Shown piece by piece: positions 1-8,762 of a stretch of DNA of 64,000 bases. Numbering within the stretch: the first letter of the stretch is position 1; each line of letters opens with the position of its first letter. Location of the stretch: positions 124,001 to 188,000 of the forward strand of contig JBDVXK010000015.1 in NCBI GenBank assembly GCA_039964455.1, in the 5' to 3' direction. The notes under the pieces are model-generated. The model had not been told where the DNA came from. It worked only from the letters and a program-made list of their open reading frames with translations, and did not search any database. A program made the position numbers and the translations under genes. Origin of the DNA: CALJFL01 sp039964455 (GTDB taxonomy: Bacteria > Pseudomonadota > Gammaproteobacteria > Pseudomonadales > Halieaceae).

Positions 1-1
1 C

Positions 2-949
2 TATGTAGAAGATGGCACGGTAATCTTTATCGGGGCCACCACGGAAAATCCGTCGTTTGAGCTGAACAATGCATTGCTGTCACGATCGCGCGTGTACAAA
101 TTGCGCAGCTTGGAGCAAACCGATATTGAAGCGGTTCTACACCGGGGCGTTGCGGCATTGCCCGACCCGGTAAGTCTCAGTAACGAAAACCTTCAGGCCA
201 TTGCCAGTCAGGCGGATGGGGATGCGCGCAGGGCGCTGAATTTACTCGAGCTTGCAGCCGACCTTGCCGAAACCCACGACGGCAAAAAATGCATAACAGA
301 GGCCACGCTGGCAGAGGTGCTGCAGGCGTCCCTGCGGCGCTTCGATAAGGGGGGAGACCTCTTTTATGACCAGATTAGCGCGTTGCACAAGGCGGTTCGT
401 GGCAGTTCCCCCGACGCTGCTCTGTACTGGTTTTGTCGAATGCTGGACGGGGGCTGCGACCCACTGTACCTGGCCAGGCGGGTGGTACGCATGGCCAGTG
501 AAGATATAGGCAATGCTGACCCACGTGCGCTTGGTTTATGTCTGGATGCGTGGCAGGTTCAGGAACGTCTGGGTAGCCCTGAGGGTGAGTTGGCCATCGC
601 GCAGGCCATCGCTTACCTCGCCAGCGCACCCAAGAGTAATGCGGTGTATATGGCGTTCAAGGCCGCCAGCAGTGATGTCTCCGCAGGAGCAACTGAAGAG
701 GTGCCCCTGCACCTGCGTAATGCCCCCACAGAGTTGATGAAGTCAATGGATCATGGTGCCGAGTACCGCTATGCCCATGATGAGGAGGGCGGCTATGCTG
801 CCGGAGAAAATTACTTCCCCGAATCAATGAAAGATCGGCAGTACTACTTTCCAGTCGAGCGCGGGCTTGAGCAACGTATTCGCGAAAAGCTGACTGCGCT
901 GCGTGCACTGGACCACGCAGCGGCGCAAAAACGCTATGGAGGCGATTAA
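2..949 (+). CDS. rarA: Replication-associated recombination protein A (AAA+ ATPase), 5' truncated by window
   Basis: The reading frame is already open at base 2 and reads YVEDGTVIFIGATTENPSFE before the first ATG at 74, so the gene begins upstream of the window. The G-A-T-T-E-N-P-S-F segment followed by L-L-S-R-S-R-V is the sensor 1 / arginine-finger part of the RarA/MgsA clamp-loader-like AAA+ ATPase. The rest is the lid and the C-terminal tetramerisation domain (MASEDIGNADPRAL, YFPESMKDRQYYFPVERG). RarA acts in the cytoplasm at stalled forks with the single-strand-binding protein. The Walker A and B motifs lie outside the window. It is followed by crcB and serS, the order seen in Pseudomonas and relatives. 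The identification is firm; only the 5' end is missing. Confidence 0.95.
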   Translation, partial: YVEDGTVIFIGATTENPSFELNNALLSRSRVYKLRSLEQTDIEAVLHRGVAALPDPVSLSNENLQAIASQADGDARRALNLLELAADLAETHDGKKCITEATLAEVLQASLRRFDKGGDLFYDQISALHKAVRGSSPDAALYWFCRMLDGGCDPLYLARRVVRMASEDIGNADPRALGLCLDAWQVQERLGSPEGELAIAQAIAYLASAPKSNAVYMAFKAASSDVSAGATEEVPLHLRNAPTELMKSMDHGAEYRYAHDEEGGYAAGENYFPESMKDRQYYFPVERGLEQRIREKLTALRALDHAAAQKRYGGD

Positions 950-1060
950 TACAGTCGGTTTATATTGGGCCTGGGGTGGAATAACTACCACCAAATGCTC
1001 ATGCGCAGCTCCCGCAAAAACAGTACAATATCGCGCTTGTAGGATAACCCCCGTCGCACT

Positions 1061-1435
1061 ATGAAGTACTTGGTATTTATCGCCCTGGGTGGCGCTGGCG
1101 GCGCCGTAAGCCGTTATCTGCTGGCTAACTGGGTGCACTCGCTCTGGGAAGGTCACTTTCCCCTGGGGACCCTGCTGGTCAACATGTTTGGCTCGGCAGC
1201 GATAGGTGTAGTTTTTGTCCTGCTGGAGAGATCCCTGATACACCCGGACTGGCGGGGTGTGCTGATGGTGGGCTTCCTTGGAGCGTTTACTACCTTTTCA
1301 ACGTTCTCCCTGGAAACAATCCACTTGTGGGAAGCCGGTCATATGGGGCAGGCCCTGGGCTATATGTTGGGTAGTGCTGTGTTGTGCGTGTTGGCTGCAG
1401 CTGTAGCCATTTATAGCACCCGACTGGTTATCTGA
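1061..1435 (+). CDS. crcB: Fluoride exporter CrcB/FluC
   Basis: A 124-residue hydrophobic protein with four predicted membrane segments, the usual size of CrcB/Fluc. Family marks are G-G-A-x-G-A-V-S-R-Y near the start, the P-L-G-T-L-x-V-N-M-x-G segment around residue 40, and G-F-L-G-A-F-T-T-F-S-T-F-S near 70-82, which carries the pore-lining Phe and Thr/Ser residues. Fluc channels work as dual-topology dimers in the inner membrane and let fluoride out of the cell. It lies between rarA and serS with gaps of 111 and 41 bases. I looked for a fluoride riboswitch in the leader and saw none. Confidence 0.95.
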   Translation: MKYLVFIALGGAGGAVSRYLLANWVHSLWEGHFPLGTLLVNMFGSAAIGVVFVLLERSLIHPDWRGVLMVGFLGAFTTFSTFSLETIHLWEAGHMGQALGYMLGSAVLCVLAAAVAIYSTRLVI

Positions 1436-1476
1436 ACGAAACAACGTCCAATCAATGCGGTAACAGGAACATACCG

Positions 1477-2775
1477 ATGTTAGATATCAAACTGGTGCGG
1501 CAGGATCCGCAAGTCGTCGCTACAGCGCTCGCCAAACGCAATTTTGAATTCGATGTGGCTGAATTTACCGAGCTTGATGCGCGGCGTAAGGCGGCCGATG
1601 TGAAGAGTCAGGGCCTGCAGGCTGAGCGCAAGTCCGCGTCGAAAAAAATCGGCGAACTGATCGCGCAGGGCATAGCCGTGGATGACGCCAAGGCGCAGGT
1701 TAATGAAACACTGGACAAGATCGCCAGCGAGATAGACGTCGCCACCAATGAGGCGCGAGAAGTGCAGGGCGCATTGGACACGTTATTGCTCGCGGTACCT
1801 AATATCCCAGACGACGCTGTACCCGCAGGCGCCAGCGAAGACGACAACCAGGAAATCAGTCGCTGGGGAGAACCGGCAGGCTTTGATTTTGATGCCCGGG
1901 ATCACGTAGAGCTGGGAGAGTTGCTGGGTCAGCTTGATGCAGAAACTGCAGGCAAGATCACCGGCAGCCGGTTTACCGTGATGTATGGCGAACTGGCCCG
2001 ACTGCATCGCGCACTGATCCAATTCATGCTCAACCTGCATACAGGCGAACACGGCTATAGCGAAATCTATGTTCCCTACATTGTTAACAGCGATTCACTG
2101 CGCGGTACCGGCCAACTGCCAAAGTTTGCCGAGGACCTGTTCAAGCTGGAAGGAGAGCAGGGCTACTATCTGATCCCTACCGCGGAAGTTCCGGTTACCA
2201 ATATGGCCCGTGATCGCATTTTTGAAGATGCGGAGCTGGGAGAGGCCGGGATACGCTTTGCCAGCCATACACCCTGTTTTCGCAGCGAGGCCGGCAGCTA
2301 CGGCCGCGACACCCGGGGCATGATTCGCCAACATCAGTTCGAGAAGGTCGAACTGGTGCAGCTGGTGCGGCCAGAGCAATCTGACGAAGCGCTGGAGAGC
2401 CTGACCGGTCATGCTGAGCGCGTATTACAGCTACTGGAATTACCGTACCGGAAAGTTATTTTGTGCGGCGGTGATATCGGGTTTTCCGCGCGCAAAACCT
2501 ATGACCTGGAAGTATGGCTTCCAGGACAGGCTGCCTACAGGGAGATATCCAGCTGTTCAAGCTTCGGCGATTACCAGGCCAGGCGAATGCAGGCCCGCTG
2601 GCGCAACCCGGCTACGGGCAAGCCTGAGCTGCTGCACACGCTCAATGGCTCCGGGCTGGCCGTCGGCAGGACGCTTGTAGCCCTAATGGAAAACTATCAG
2701 CGTGAGGATGGCAGTATCGCCATTCCAGCCGTTTTACAGCCTTATATGGCTGGTACCACGCAACTGGGCGGCTAG
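1477..2775 (+). CDS. serS: Seryl-tRNA synthetase
   Basis: 432 residues, the normal length for bacterial SerRS, which charges tRNA-Ser (and tRNA-Sec) with serine in the cytoplasm. The start MLDIKLVRQDPQVVATALAKR and the following charged helical stretch (about residues 25-105) form the long antiparallel coiled-coil arm that binds tRNA. The class II catalytic core follows: T-A-E-V-P-V-T-N, motif 2 in CFRSEAGSYGRDTRGMIRQHQF, and motif 3 in LNGSGLAVGRTLVALMENYQ near the end. A GTG start for cysG begins three bases after the TAG stop, so the two are almost certainly one transcript. Confidence 0.98.
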   Translation: MLDIKLVRQDPQVVATALAKRNFEFDVAEFTELDARRKAADVKSQGLQAERKSASKKIGELIAQGIAVDDAKAQVNETLDKIASEIDVATNEAREVQGALDTLLLAVPNIPDDAVPAGASEDDNQEISRWGEPAGFDFDARDHVELGELLGQLDAETAGKITGSRFTVMYGELARLHRALIQFMLNLHTGEHGYSEIYVPYIVNSDSLRGTGQLPKFAEDLFKLEGEQGYYLIPTAEVPVTNMARDRIFEDAELGEAGIRFASHTPCFRSEAGSYGRDTRGMIRQHQFEKVELVQLVRPEQSDEALESLTGHAERVLQLLELPYRKVILCGGDIGFSARKTYDLEVWLPGQAAYREISSCSSFGDYQARRMQARWRNPATGKPELLHTLNGSGLAVGRTLVALMENYQREDGSIAIPAVLQPYMAGTTQLGG

Positions 2776-2777
2776 TT

Positions 2778-4163
2778 GTGGACTACCTGCCAGTTTGCCT
2801 CAAGCTGCAGGACTCGCCGGTACTGTTGGTTGGTGGCGGTATTGTTGCAACACGTAAAGCGCGGCTACTGTTGCGCGCCGGTGCAACTGTTACCGTAGTT
2901 GCTCCGGAGATTACCGAGGAGTTACAGCAGCTGCTTGGCGAGCACGCCGGGACGTGGCGGCAGGCCCGCTATCAGCACAGCGACCTTGATGGTCAGCGCC
3001 TCGTTATCGCCGCGACCCCCGATCAGGCTGTTAATGCCCAGGTTCATGAGCACGCGATGCAGCGTAACCTGCCGGTCAACGTTGTCGACTCACCGGCGCT
3101 TTGTACCTTTATTTTCCCGTCTATCGTCGATCGCTCGCCGCTTGTTTTTGCGATTTCAAGCAGCGGGGCCAGCCCCGTGCTGGCGAGGTTTTGGCGGCGC
3201 CGGATAGAGGCCATGGTGCCAGCTGCTTACGGTCGCCTGGCGCAGTGGGCTGGCTCGCTGAGAGATACAGTAAAATCTGCCATTCCCGATGAGTCGACGC
3301 GCCGCCTGTTCTGGGAAGAGGTGATTGAGGGTGGTATAGGCGAGCAAGTGCTGGCCGGCAATGAAACGTCAGCCCGCGCGGAACTTGAGGCCCGACTTGA
3401 GAGTGGCGACACACCGGTGGTAGGAGAGGTCTATCTGGTCGGCGCCGGCCCCGGTGATCCGGACCTGATGACATTCAAGGCGATGCGGCTGCTGCAAAGC
3501 GCGGACGTCGTGTTGTATGACAGACTGGTGGCCCCCGAGATTGTGGACATGGCCAGGCGCGACGCCCAGCGCATCTACGTAGGCAAACAGCGATCTGATC
3601 ACGCTGTTCCGCAATCGGAGATTAACCAGTTGTTAGTGGATCTGGCTCTGCAGGGGCAGCGTGTTGTGCGGCTAAAGGGCGGCGACCCTTTTATTTTCGG
3701 ACGTGGCGGTGAAGAGATTGAGTTGCTGGCACAGCACGGCATTACGTTTCAGGTTGTTCCCGGTATTACCGCTGCCAGTGGTGCTGCGTCTTATGCAGGC
3801 ATTCCGCTGACGCACAGGGATCATGCACAGTCCGTCAGGTTCGTCACCGGACACACCCGTGATGGTCAGCTGAATCACGACTGGAGCCAATACCTTTCTA
3901 CCAACGAAACCCTGGTTTTCTACATGGGATTGGTTGGCTTACCCATTATCTGCAAAGAGTTGCAGGCGCACGGTCGCGAACCGGGCACACCGGTTGCTCT
4001 GGTAGAGCGCGCCAGTACTGCGCAGCAAAGAGTCCTGGTAGCGACACTGTCTACCCTTGAGGAACTTGTTGAGCGGGAAAAGCCGAATGCTCCCACATTA
4101 ATTATTGTGGGCGATGTGGTGACCTTGCATGACAGTCTGGCCTGGTTTGGACAGACTGATTGA
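2778..4163 (+). CDS. cysG: Siroheme synthase CysG (fused methyltransferase / dehydrogenase / ferrochelatase)
   Basis: 461 residues from a GTG start two bases after the serS stop codon. The N-terminal half (MDYLPVCLKLQDSPVLLVGG) is the NAD-binding precorrin-2 dehydrogenase / sirohydrochlorin ferrochelatase, with G-G-G-I-V-A and the S-S-S-G-A-S-P segment. The C-terminal half from about residue 217 (V-Y-L-V-G-A-G-P-G-D-P-D-L-M-T) is the SAM-dependent uroporphyrinogen III methyltransferase, with V-V-R-L-K-G-G-D-P-F-I-F-G-R-G. It makes siroheme from uroporphyrinogen III. The natural client in this window is the siroheme sulfite reductase CysI at 57.5 kb. It converges on prc with a 19-base gap. Confidence 0.97.
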   Translation: MDYLPVCLKLQDSPVLLVGGGIVATRKARLLLRAGATVTVVAPEITEELQQLLGEHAGTWRQARYQHSDLDGQRLVIAATPDQAVNAQVHEHAMQRNLPVNVVDSPALCTFIFPSIVDRSPLVFAISSSGASPVLARFWRRRIEAMVPAAYGRLAQWAGSLRDTVKSAIPDESTRRLFWEEVIEGGIGEQVLAGNETSARAELEARLESGDTPVVGEVYLVGAGPGDPDLMTFKAMRLLQSADVVLYDRLVAPEIVDMARRDAQRIYVGKQRSDHAVPQSEINQLLVDLALQGQRVVRLKGGDPFIFGRGGEEIELLAQHGITFQVVPGITAASGAASYAGIPLTHRDHAQSVRFVTGHTRDGQLNHDWSQYLSTNETLVFYMGLVGLPIICKELQAHGREPGTPVALVERASTAQQRVLVATLSTLEELVEREKPNAPTLIIVGDVVTLHDSLAWFGQTD

Positions 4164-4182
4164 AAGAGCCGGAGAAGGGGGC

Positions 4183-6375
4183 TTAGTCCTCTTCCCCGGT
4201 GTTGACCGCAAAGGCTCGACGCTTCTGCAGTAAGGCATCCACCAACACATTGCCGGCCTCGGTCAGCAGCACATCGGGAGCGTCATCTTCCTCTGAGTCT
4301 TCCTCTGCACTGTCTTCGGCATTTGCAGCGACTGCATCTGCGTCAGAGGCTTCAGCAGTGTCATCCTCAGTGCTTTGGGACTCATCGGCATCAGAGGTGT
4401 CGTCTTCGTCAAGATCATCCAGGGAAGCCAGTAACTCTTCACCCTTGGCTGCACGCCGCTTGTTCTCAATCGCAAGCGCCTTGGCTTTCTGTTCTTCACG
4501 AAGCGCGAGTCTGGCCTTTTCATTTAAGGGCAGAACGGTGATAGACCGGGCTTCATCAGCCAGACCAACCTGGTCTTCCAGGAAAATCATATCCGGATTC
4601 TTCGCGCTACGACCGCCAAAAGACTCGGTCAGCTGCGGTAACAACGGTGAAAGATCGTCGTAACGCTTATGCCTGACGGGGTTTATCTGGTCCCAGTTCA
4701 GTGCGTGATCCAGTGAGCTCTCGCCTATCTCTTCGGTGTCATAGAGGGAGGGGAATGCTACATCAGGGACTACACCGCGATGCTGGGTGCTATCTCCTGA
4801 AATCCGGTAGAACTTTGATTCCGTTAGTTTGAGCTGCCCTTCGGTCAGCGGTACCAGGGTTTGGACTGTGCCTTTACCAAAGGAACGGTCGCCAACAATG
4901 ATGCCGCGCTCATAGTCCTGGATTGCGCCGGCGAAGATCTCTGACGCAGACGCACTGAGTCGGTTAATCAATACCACCAATGGCCCTTCGTAGTAATCGC
5001 TGCGCAAGCGCTTGCCATCACGCCAGACACGGCGAGAGGAGTGGCGTATCTGTACGGTGGGGCCGTATTCGATGAAGAGCCCTGTCAGCTCGTTAGCTTC
5101 CTGCAGTGAGCCGCCACCGTTGTTGCGCAAATCGATGACAAGACCATCAATGCCTTCGCTTTCAAGCTCCTCAAGCAGAACCTTGACGTCTCTTGTGGTG
5201 CTCTTATAGTCCTTTTCCCCGCGTCGCATCGCGTCGAAGTCGATATAGAAGGCGGGAATATCAATGACACCGACTTTCAGGATGTCATCGCCATCCGGGA
5301 CTTCCAGAATCTTCTTCTGCGCCGACTGCTCTTCAAGCTTTACCTTGTTGCGAACAATCGTTATCACTTTTCGCTCATCACCGGCTTTCGCTTTTGCCGG
5401 TATGACTTCCAGGCGCACGGTGGAGTCCTTGGGGCCGCGGATCAGTTCAACGACTTCATCCAGTCGCCATCCTATGACATCTTCAAGCGTGCCTTCCTGC
5501 CCCTGGCCAACGGCCACGATGCGATCAGAGGGCTGCAATTCACCTTGCTTGTCTGCGGGGCCCTTGGCGACAAGGCGCGCGACCTTGGTGTATTCGTCTT
5601 CCAACTGCAGTACTGCACCTATCCCTTCCAGCGACAGACTCATATTGATGTTGAAGTTTTCGGAGCGGCGCGGTGACAGGTAATTGGTGTGCGGGTCATA
5701 CAGCTCGGTAATTGCATTCGCGTAGATCTGGAACACATCCTGGCTGTTGTACTGTTGTACCCGTTTGAGTTGGTTCTGGTAGCGCTTTTCAAGCGTGCTC
5801 GGAATTTCGTCCTGGGCTTTTTCGGCCAGACGGAGGCTTAGTACCTGGTTCTTCAGGTGTTTGCGCCAGCGCTCGTCCAGTTCGGCGTCATTGGTGGCCC
5901 ATTGTCGATCTTCACCGCTTAGCAGGTAGTTTTCGTCAACGGTGAAATCCATCGCAGCGACGGTGGTTTCAAGGTTCTCCAGCACTTTTTTGAGCCTGGC
6001 TTCGAGGCGTGCCTGAAAACGATTGAATATGGCATAACCCGCTTCCAGTTGTCCGTCGTGTGACTGATCGTCCAGTATATTGCGGTATTGCTCGAACTCG
6101 GCAAGATCGCTGGCGGTGAAGAACATCTTGCCGCCGTCCAGGCTACCAATGTAATTGTCCAGGTGTTGTGAAGAGAGATCGTCGTCATAGGTGAGCTTGG
6201 CGTAATGCCGTTCTTCCAGCTGCTCTATCATCTCGACGATGGTGTCTCGCTGCTCATCACTGTATTCGATAACGGCGAGGCTGGGGAGGGAAGCTGTGGC
6301 CAGTAAAACACCGCCCAAAAAAGCTCCCGAAAGTGCGCGTCTGATAGACCCGCGCTGAATATCTTTAATCTTCAA
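4183..6375 (-). CDS. prc: Periplasmic carboxy-terminal processing protease Prc/Tsp
   Basis: An S41 protease with the Prc N-terminal helical domain, a PDZ domain (about residues 215-330) and the Ser-Lys catalytic part. The motif L-S-A-S-A-S-E-I-F supplies the serine (S476) and R-S-F-G-K-G-T-V-Q the lysine (K501), 25 residues apart as in E. coli Tsp. It degrades or trims periplasmic proteins with exposed non-polar C termini. I chose a TTG start at 6375 (730 residues), because it puts K-I-K-D-I-Q-R in front of a signal peptide ending ATASLPSLA and has AGGA about 11 bases upstream. An ATG at 6456 would add 27 unlikely residues. Oddity: residues about 644-698 are almost purely D, E, S, T and A, before a normal C terminus. 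Confidence 0.93.
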   Translation of the reverse strand: MKIKDIQRGSIRRALSGAFLGGVLLATASLPSLAVIEYSDEQRDTIVEMIEQLEERHYAKLTYDDDLSSQHLDNYIGSLDGGKMFFTASDLAEFEQYRNILDDQSHDGQLEAGYAIFNRFQARLEARLKKVLENLETTVAAMDFTVDENYLLSGEDRQWATNDAELDERWRKHLKNQVLSLRLAEKAQDEIPSTLEKRYQNQLKRVQQYNSQDVFQIYANAITELYDPHTNYLSPRRSENFNINMSLSLEGIGAVLQLEDEYTKVARLVAKGPADKQGELQPSDRIVAVGQGQEGTLEDVIGWRLDEVVELIRGPKDSTVRLEVIPAKAKAGDERKVITIVRNKVKLEEQSAQKKILEVPDGDDILKVGVIDIPAFYIDFDAMRRGEKDYKSTTRDVKVLLEELESEGIDGLVIDLRNNGGGSLQEANELTGLFIEYGPTVQIRHSSRRVWRDGKRLRSDYYEGPLVVLINRLSASASEIFAGAIQDYERGIIVGDRSFGKGTVQTLVPLTEGQLKLTESKFYRISGDSTQHRGVVPDVAFPSLYDTEEIGESSLDHALNWDQINPVRHKRYDDLSPLLPQLTESFGGRSAKNPDMIFLEDQVGLADEARSITVLPLNEKARLALREEQKAKALAIENKRRAAKGEELLASLDDLDEDDTSDADESQSTEDDTAEASDADAVAANAEDSAEEDSEEDDAPDVLLTEAGNVLVDALLQKRRAFAVNTGEED

Positions 6376-6563
6376 AATTAGAATTATCCTGATCGTGTCG
6401 CAAAGTGTAAGTTTAACCGGCTGTCGCAATGGGTCAAAGCGGTTACTGGCTGTCATCAGTAGATACTTTGCGCATGCAAAAGTTCGACTTTTACGTCAAT
6501 ATTAGAGTGATTGTGACGATAATACCGGTTTCCACCCTATAAACATTGTGATCGAGGCAAAAT

Positions 6564-6971
6564 ATGAAGGTTTTCTCTCTCCCTTTCGTGCTGTTAGCCA
6601 CATTAATGCTTGGCGCCTGCGGCACTACTGATAGCCAGCTTGAGTCTCAAGGGCGTTCTCAGGCCTATATCGATGGCTTCCATGATGGATCAAAGAGCGG
6701 CATGGAGGAGGCGGGGAACAATTTCTCTCAATACGTGAAAGACGAAGAGCGCTATCAGTCTGAGCCGGACTATCGCACTGGCTGGGATGCCGGTGAAGCC
6801 GAAGGCGAGAAGCTGGAAGAGGAGGCTGAGAATGTGGGTAACGCTGCAGCCACCGGTATGGCTGCGCATTCGATCAATAAGGAAGTCAAAAAGAGCACGG
6901 ATATGGATAAAGTTGCCAGGGACGCGGTAAAGGGCGTCGATACCACGGGCATGGACGCGCTGGGTAAGTGA
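6564..6971 (+). CDS. Small glycine/acid-rich lipoprotein upstream of copAB
   Basis: 135 residues. The N terminus MKVFSLPFVLLATLMLGACG is a lipoprotein signal with lipobox L-G-A-C, so the mature protein should be lipidated at C19. The mature part contains two related units, A-Y-I-D-G-F-H-D-G-S-K-S-G-M-E-E-A and D-Y-R-T-G-W-D-A-G-E-A-E-G-E-K-L-E-E, each with aromatic-x-x-G-[FW]-x-x-G spacing. These are followed by an Ala/Gly segment that resembles glycine-zipper stretches. GAGG lies seven bases before the ATG. It ends 24 bases before copA on the same strand, so co-transcription is likely. I do not recognise the family. A copper role is suggested only by position. Confidence 0.8.
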   Translation: MKVFSLPFVLLATLMLGACGTTDSQLESQGRSQAYIDGFHDGSKSGMEEAGNNFSQYVKDEERYQSEPDYRTGWDAGEAEGEKLEEEAENVGNAAATGMAAHSINKEVKKSTDMDKVARDAVKGVDTTGMDALGK

Positions 6972-6995
6972 GGGCGAAGCTCAAGGCATAACAGT

Positions 6996-8762
6996 TTGGA
7001 TACACGTGGCGTAACACGCAGAAAATTTGTCACCGGTATAGGCGTTATTGGCGCTGCTTCTGCGGTCAGTCCGGGCCTGGCGCTAGCGTCATCAAGCCGC
7101 GCGATCGATCAGCTATCAGGGCACCGTTTTGCGCTCGATATCGGCTACAGGGCGGTTAACTTTACTGGCGTCGAAAGGCTCGCCACCACGGTGAACGGCG
7201 GAGTCCCAGGCCCTGTACTGCGCTGGCGCGAGGGCGACCGGGTTACCCTGGACGTAAGGAATCACCTTTCAGAAGATACTTCGATTCACTGGCACGGGAT
7301 GATTCTGCCCACGGATATGGATGGTGTGCCGGGAATGAGTTTTGCCGGGATTAAGCCGGGAGAAAGCTTTCGCTACGAGTTCGACGTCAGGCAGTGTGGC
7401 ACCTACTGGTACCACAGCCATTCAGGTTTTCAAGAGCAAACGGGGCTCTACGGGGCGATTGTTATAGAGCCACGCGAGGCTGAGCCGTTTCCGGCGGATC
7501 GTGAGCATGTCTTACTGTTGTCCGACTGGACAGACGATGATCCCGCCTCGGTATACGCCAGGCTCAAGAAACTTAGCCATTATTACAACTTCCAGGAGCG
7601 AACTGTCGCCGATACCTGGCAAGAAATTCGAGAACGGGGAGTGTCCGCCACGTGGCGGGACCGCAAAATGTGGAACCAGATGCGGATGAGTGATTCGGAT
7701 CTCGCAGACGTTACCGGCTATACCTACACCTATCTCATGAATGGTGTGACACCGGCTGACGGCTGGCGAGGAGCATTTGAGCGCGGAGAAACGGTGAAGC
7801 TGCGGTTTATCAACGGTTCGGCTATGTCGATTTTCGACGTGCGCATTCCCGGCCTAAAAATGCAGGTCATTGCAAGTGATGGACAGCCGGTGGAGCCTGT
7901 CACTGTCGACGAATTCAGGATAGGGACCGCAGAGACTTACGACGTACTTGTGGAACCAGACCACGACAGCGCTTACACGATATTTGCACAGACCCTGGAT
8001 CGGACAGGATTCGCCCGCGGCACGCTGACACCCGATCCAAGCCTTGTCGCCGAAGTGCCGCTAATGGATCCGGCTCCGACCCTGGGACCTACTGATATGG
8101 GCATGGGAGGACATACGGGGCATTCAACTCATTTCGCGAAAGCAGACGCCGACGCCAGCCATAGCCACAGTCATAACCACAATGACATTGTTGGTGGCGT
8201 CGGTTTAGCGGCAGCAGGCGGTGGCAGTAAGGCCAGGATTACTCACGGTTCTGAAGAATTCGGTCCACATGTCGATATGCGCGCTGAAAACCCCGTTAGC
8301 GGAATAGACGACCCGGGTGTTGGATTGCGACATCACCAGCATCATTATGGCCGTCGCGTTCTGAATTACGCTGATCTAAAAAGCCTGAACCCCACTGAAG
8401 ACCCGCGAGATCCCACGCGAGAGATCCAGTTACATATCACCGGCAACATGAGTCGCTACATGTGGTCTTTTAATGGCGTGAAATTTGCCGATGCCGAACC
8501 GATTGAGCTGGCATTTGGCGAACGTGTGCGCTTTCATTTGGTGAACGACACCATGATGACGCATCCCATTCATCTGCATGGCCTGTGGAGCGAGCTTGAA
8601 ACGGGTGATGGGGCCGCACTTCCCAGAAAGCATACCGTACTCGTGCAACCCGGCAAGACTGCCAGCTACCTGGTGAGTGCTAATGCTGTGGGACGCTGGG
8701 CTTATCACTGTCATATGCAGTTCCATATGATGGGCATGATGCGCGAGGTTAAAGTGACATGA
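6996..8762 (+). CDS. copA: Multicopper oxidase CopA (copper resistance)
   Basis: 588 residues from a TTG start, with a twin-arginine signal (V-T-R-R-K-F-V-T-G-I-G) for folded export to the periplasm. All four copper-ligand motifs are present: S-I-H-W-H-G, Y-W-Y-H-S-H-S-G-F, H-P-I-H-L-H-G-L-W and Y-H-C-H-M-Q-F-H-M-M-G-M-M, so the type 1, 2 and 3 centres look intact. Between the second and third cupredoxin domains there is a Met/His-rich insert (M-G-M-G-G-H-T-G-H-S, then S-H-S-H-S-H-N-H-N), typical of PcoA/CopA. The family oxidises Cu(I) to Cu(II) in the periplasm. The stop overlaps the copB start (ATGA). No copRS pair lies nearby. Confidence 0.95.
   Translation: MDTRGVTRRKFVTGIGVIGAASAVSPGLALASSSRAIDQLSGHRFALDIGYRAVNFTGVERLATTVNGGVPGPVLRWREGDRVTLDVRNHLSEDTSIHWHGMILPTDMDGVPGMSFAGIKPGESFRYEFDVRQCGTYWYHSHSGFQEQTGLYGAIVIEPREAEPFPADREHVLLLSDWTDDDPASVYARLKKLSHYYNFQERTVADTWQEIRERGVSATWRDRKMWNQMRMSDSDLADVTGYTYTYLMNGVTPADGWRGAFERGETVKLRFINGSAMSIFDVRIPGLKMQVIASDGQPVEPVTVDEFRIGTAETYDVLVEPDHDSAYTIFAQTLDRTGFARGTLTPDPSLVAEVPLMDPAPTLGPTDMGMGGHTGHSTHFAKADADASHSHSHNHNDIVGGVGLAAAGGGSKARITHGSEEFGPHVDMRAENPVSGIDDPGVGLRHHQHHYGRRVLNYADLKSLNPTEDPRDPTREIQLHITGNMSRYMWSFNGVKFADAEPIELAFGERVRFHLVNDTMMTHPIHLHGLWSELETGDGAALPRKHTVLVQPGKTASYLVSANAVGRWAYHCHMQFHMMGMMREVKVT

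Noticed and set aside
950..1060. Possible fluoride riboswitch in front of crcB
   Set aside because: The leader lacks the conserved fluoride-riboswitch core pattern (GGNGAUGG with matching CGCC and downstream CUGAUG-like segment). The short GC-rich parts do not pair as required.
4199..4663. Serine-rich plus-strand ORF of 154 codons
   Set aside because: It is the antisense shadow of the acidic D/E/S/A-rich tail of prc; the low complexity comes from the prc codons.
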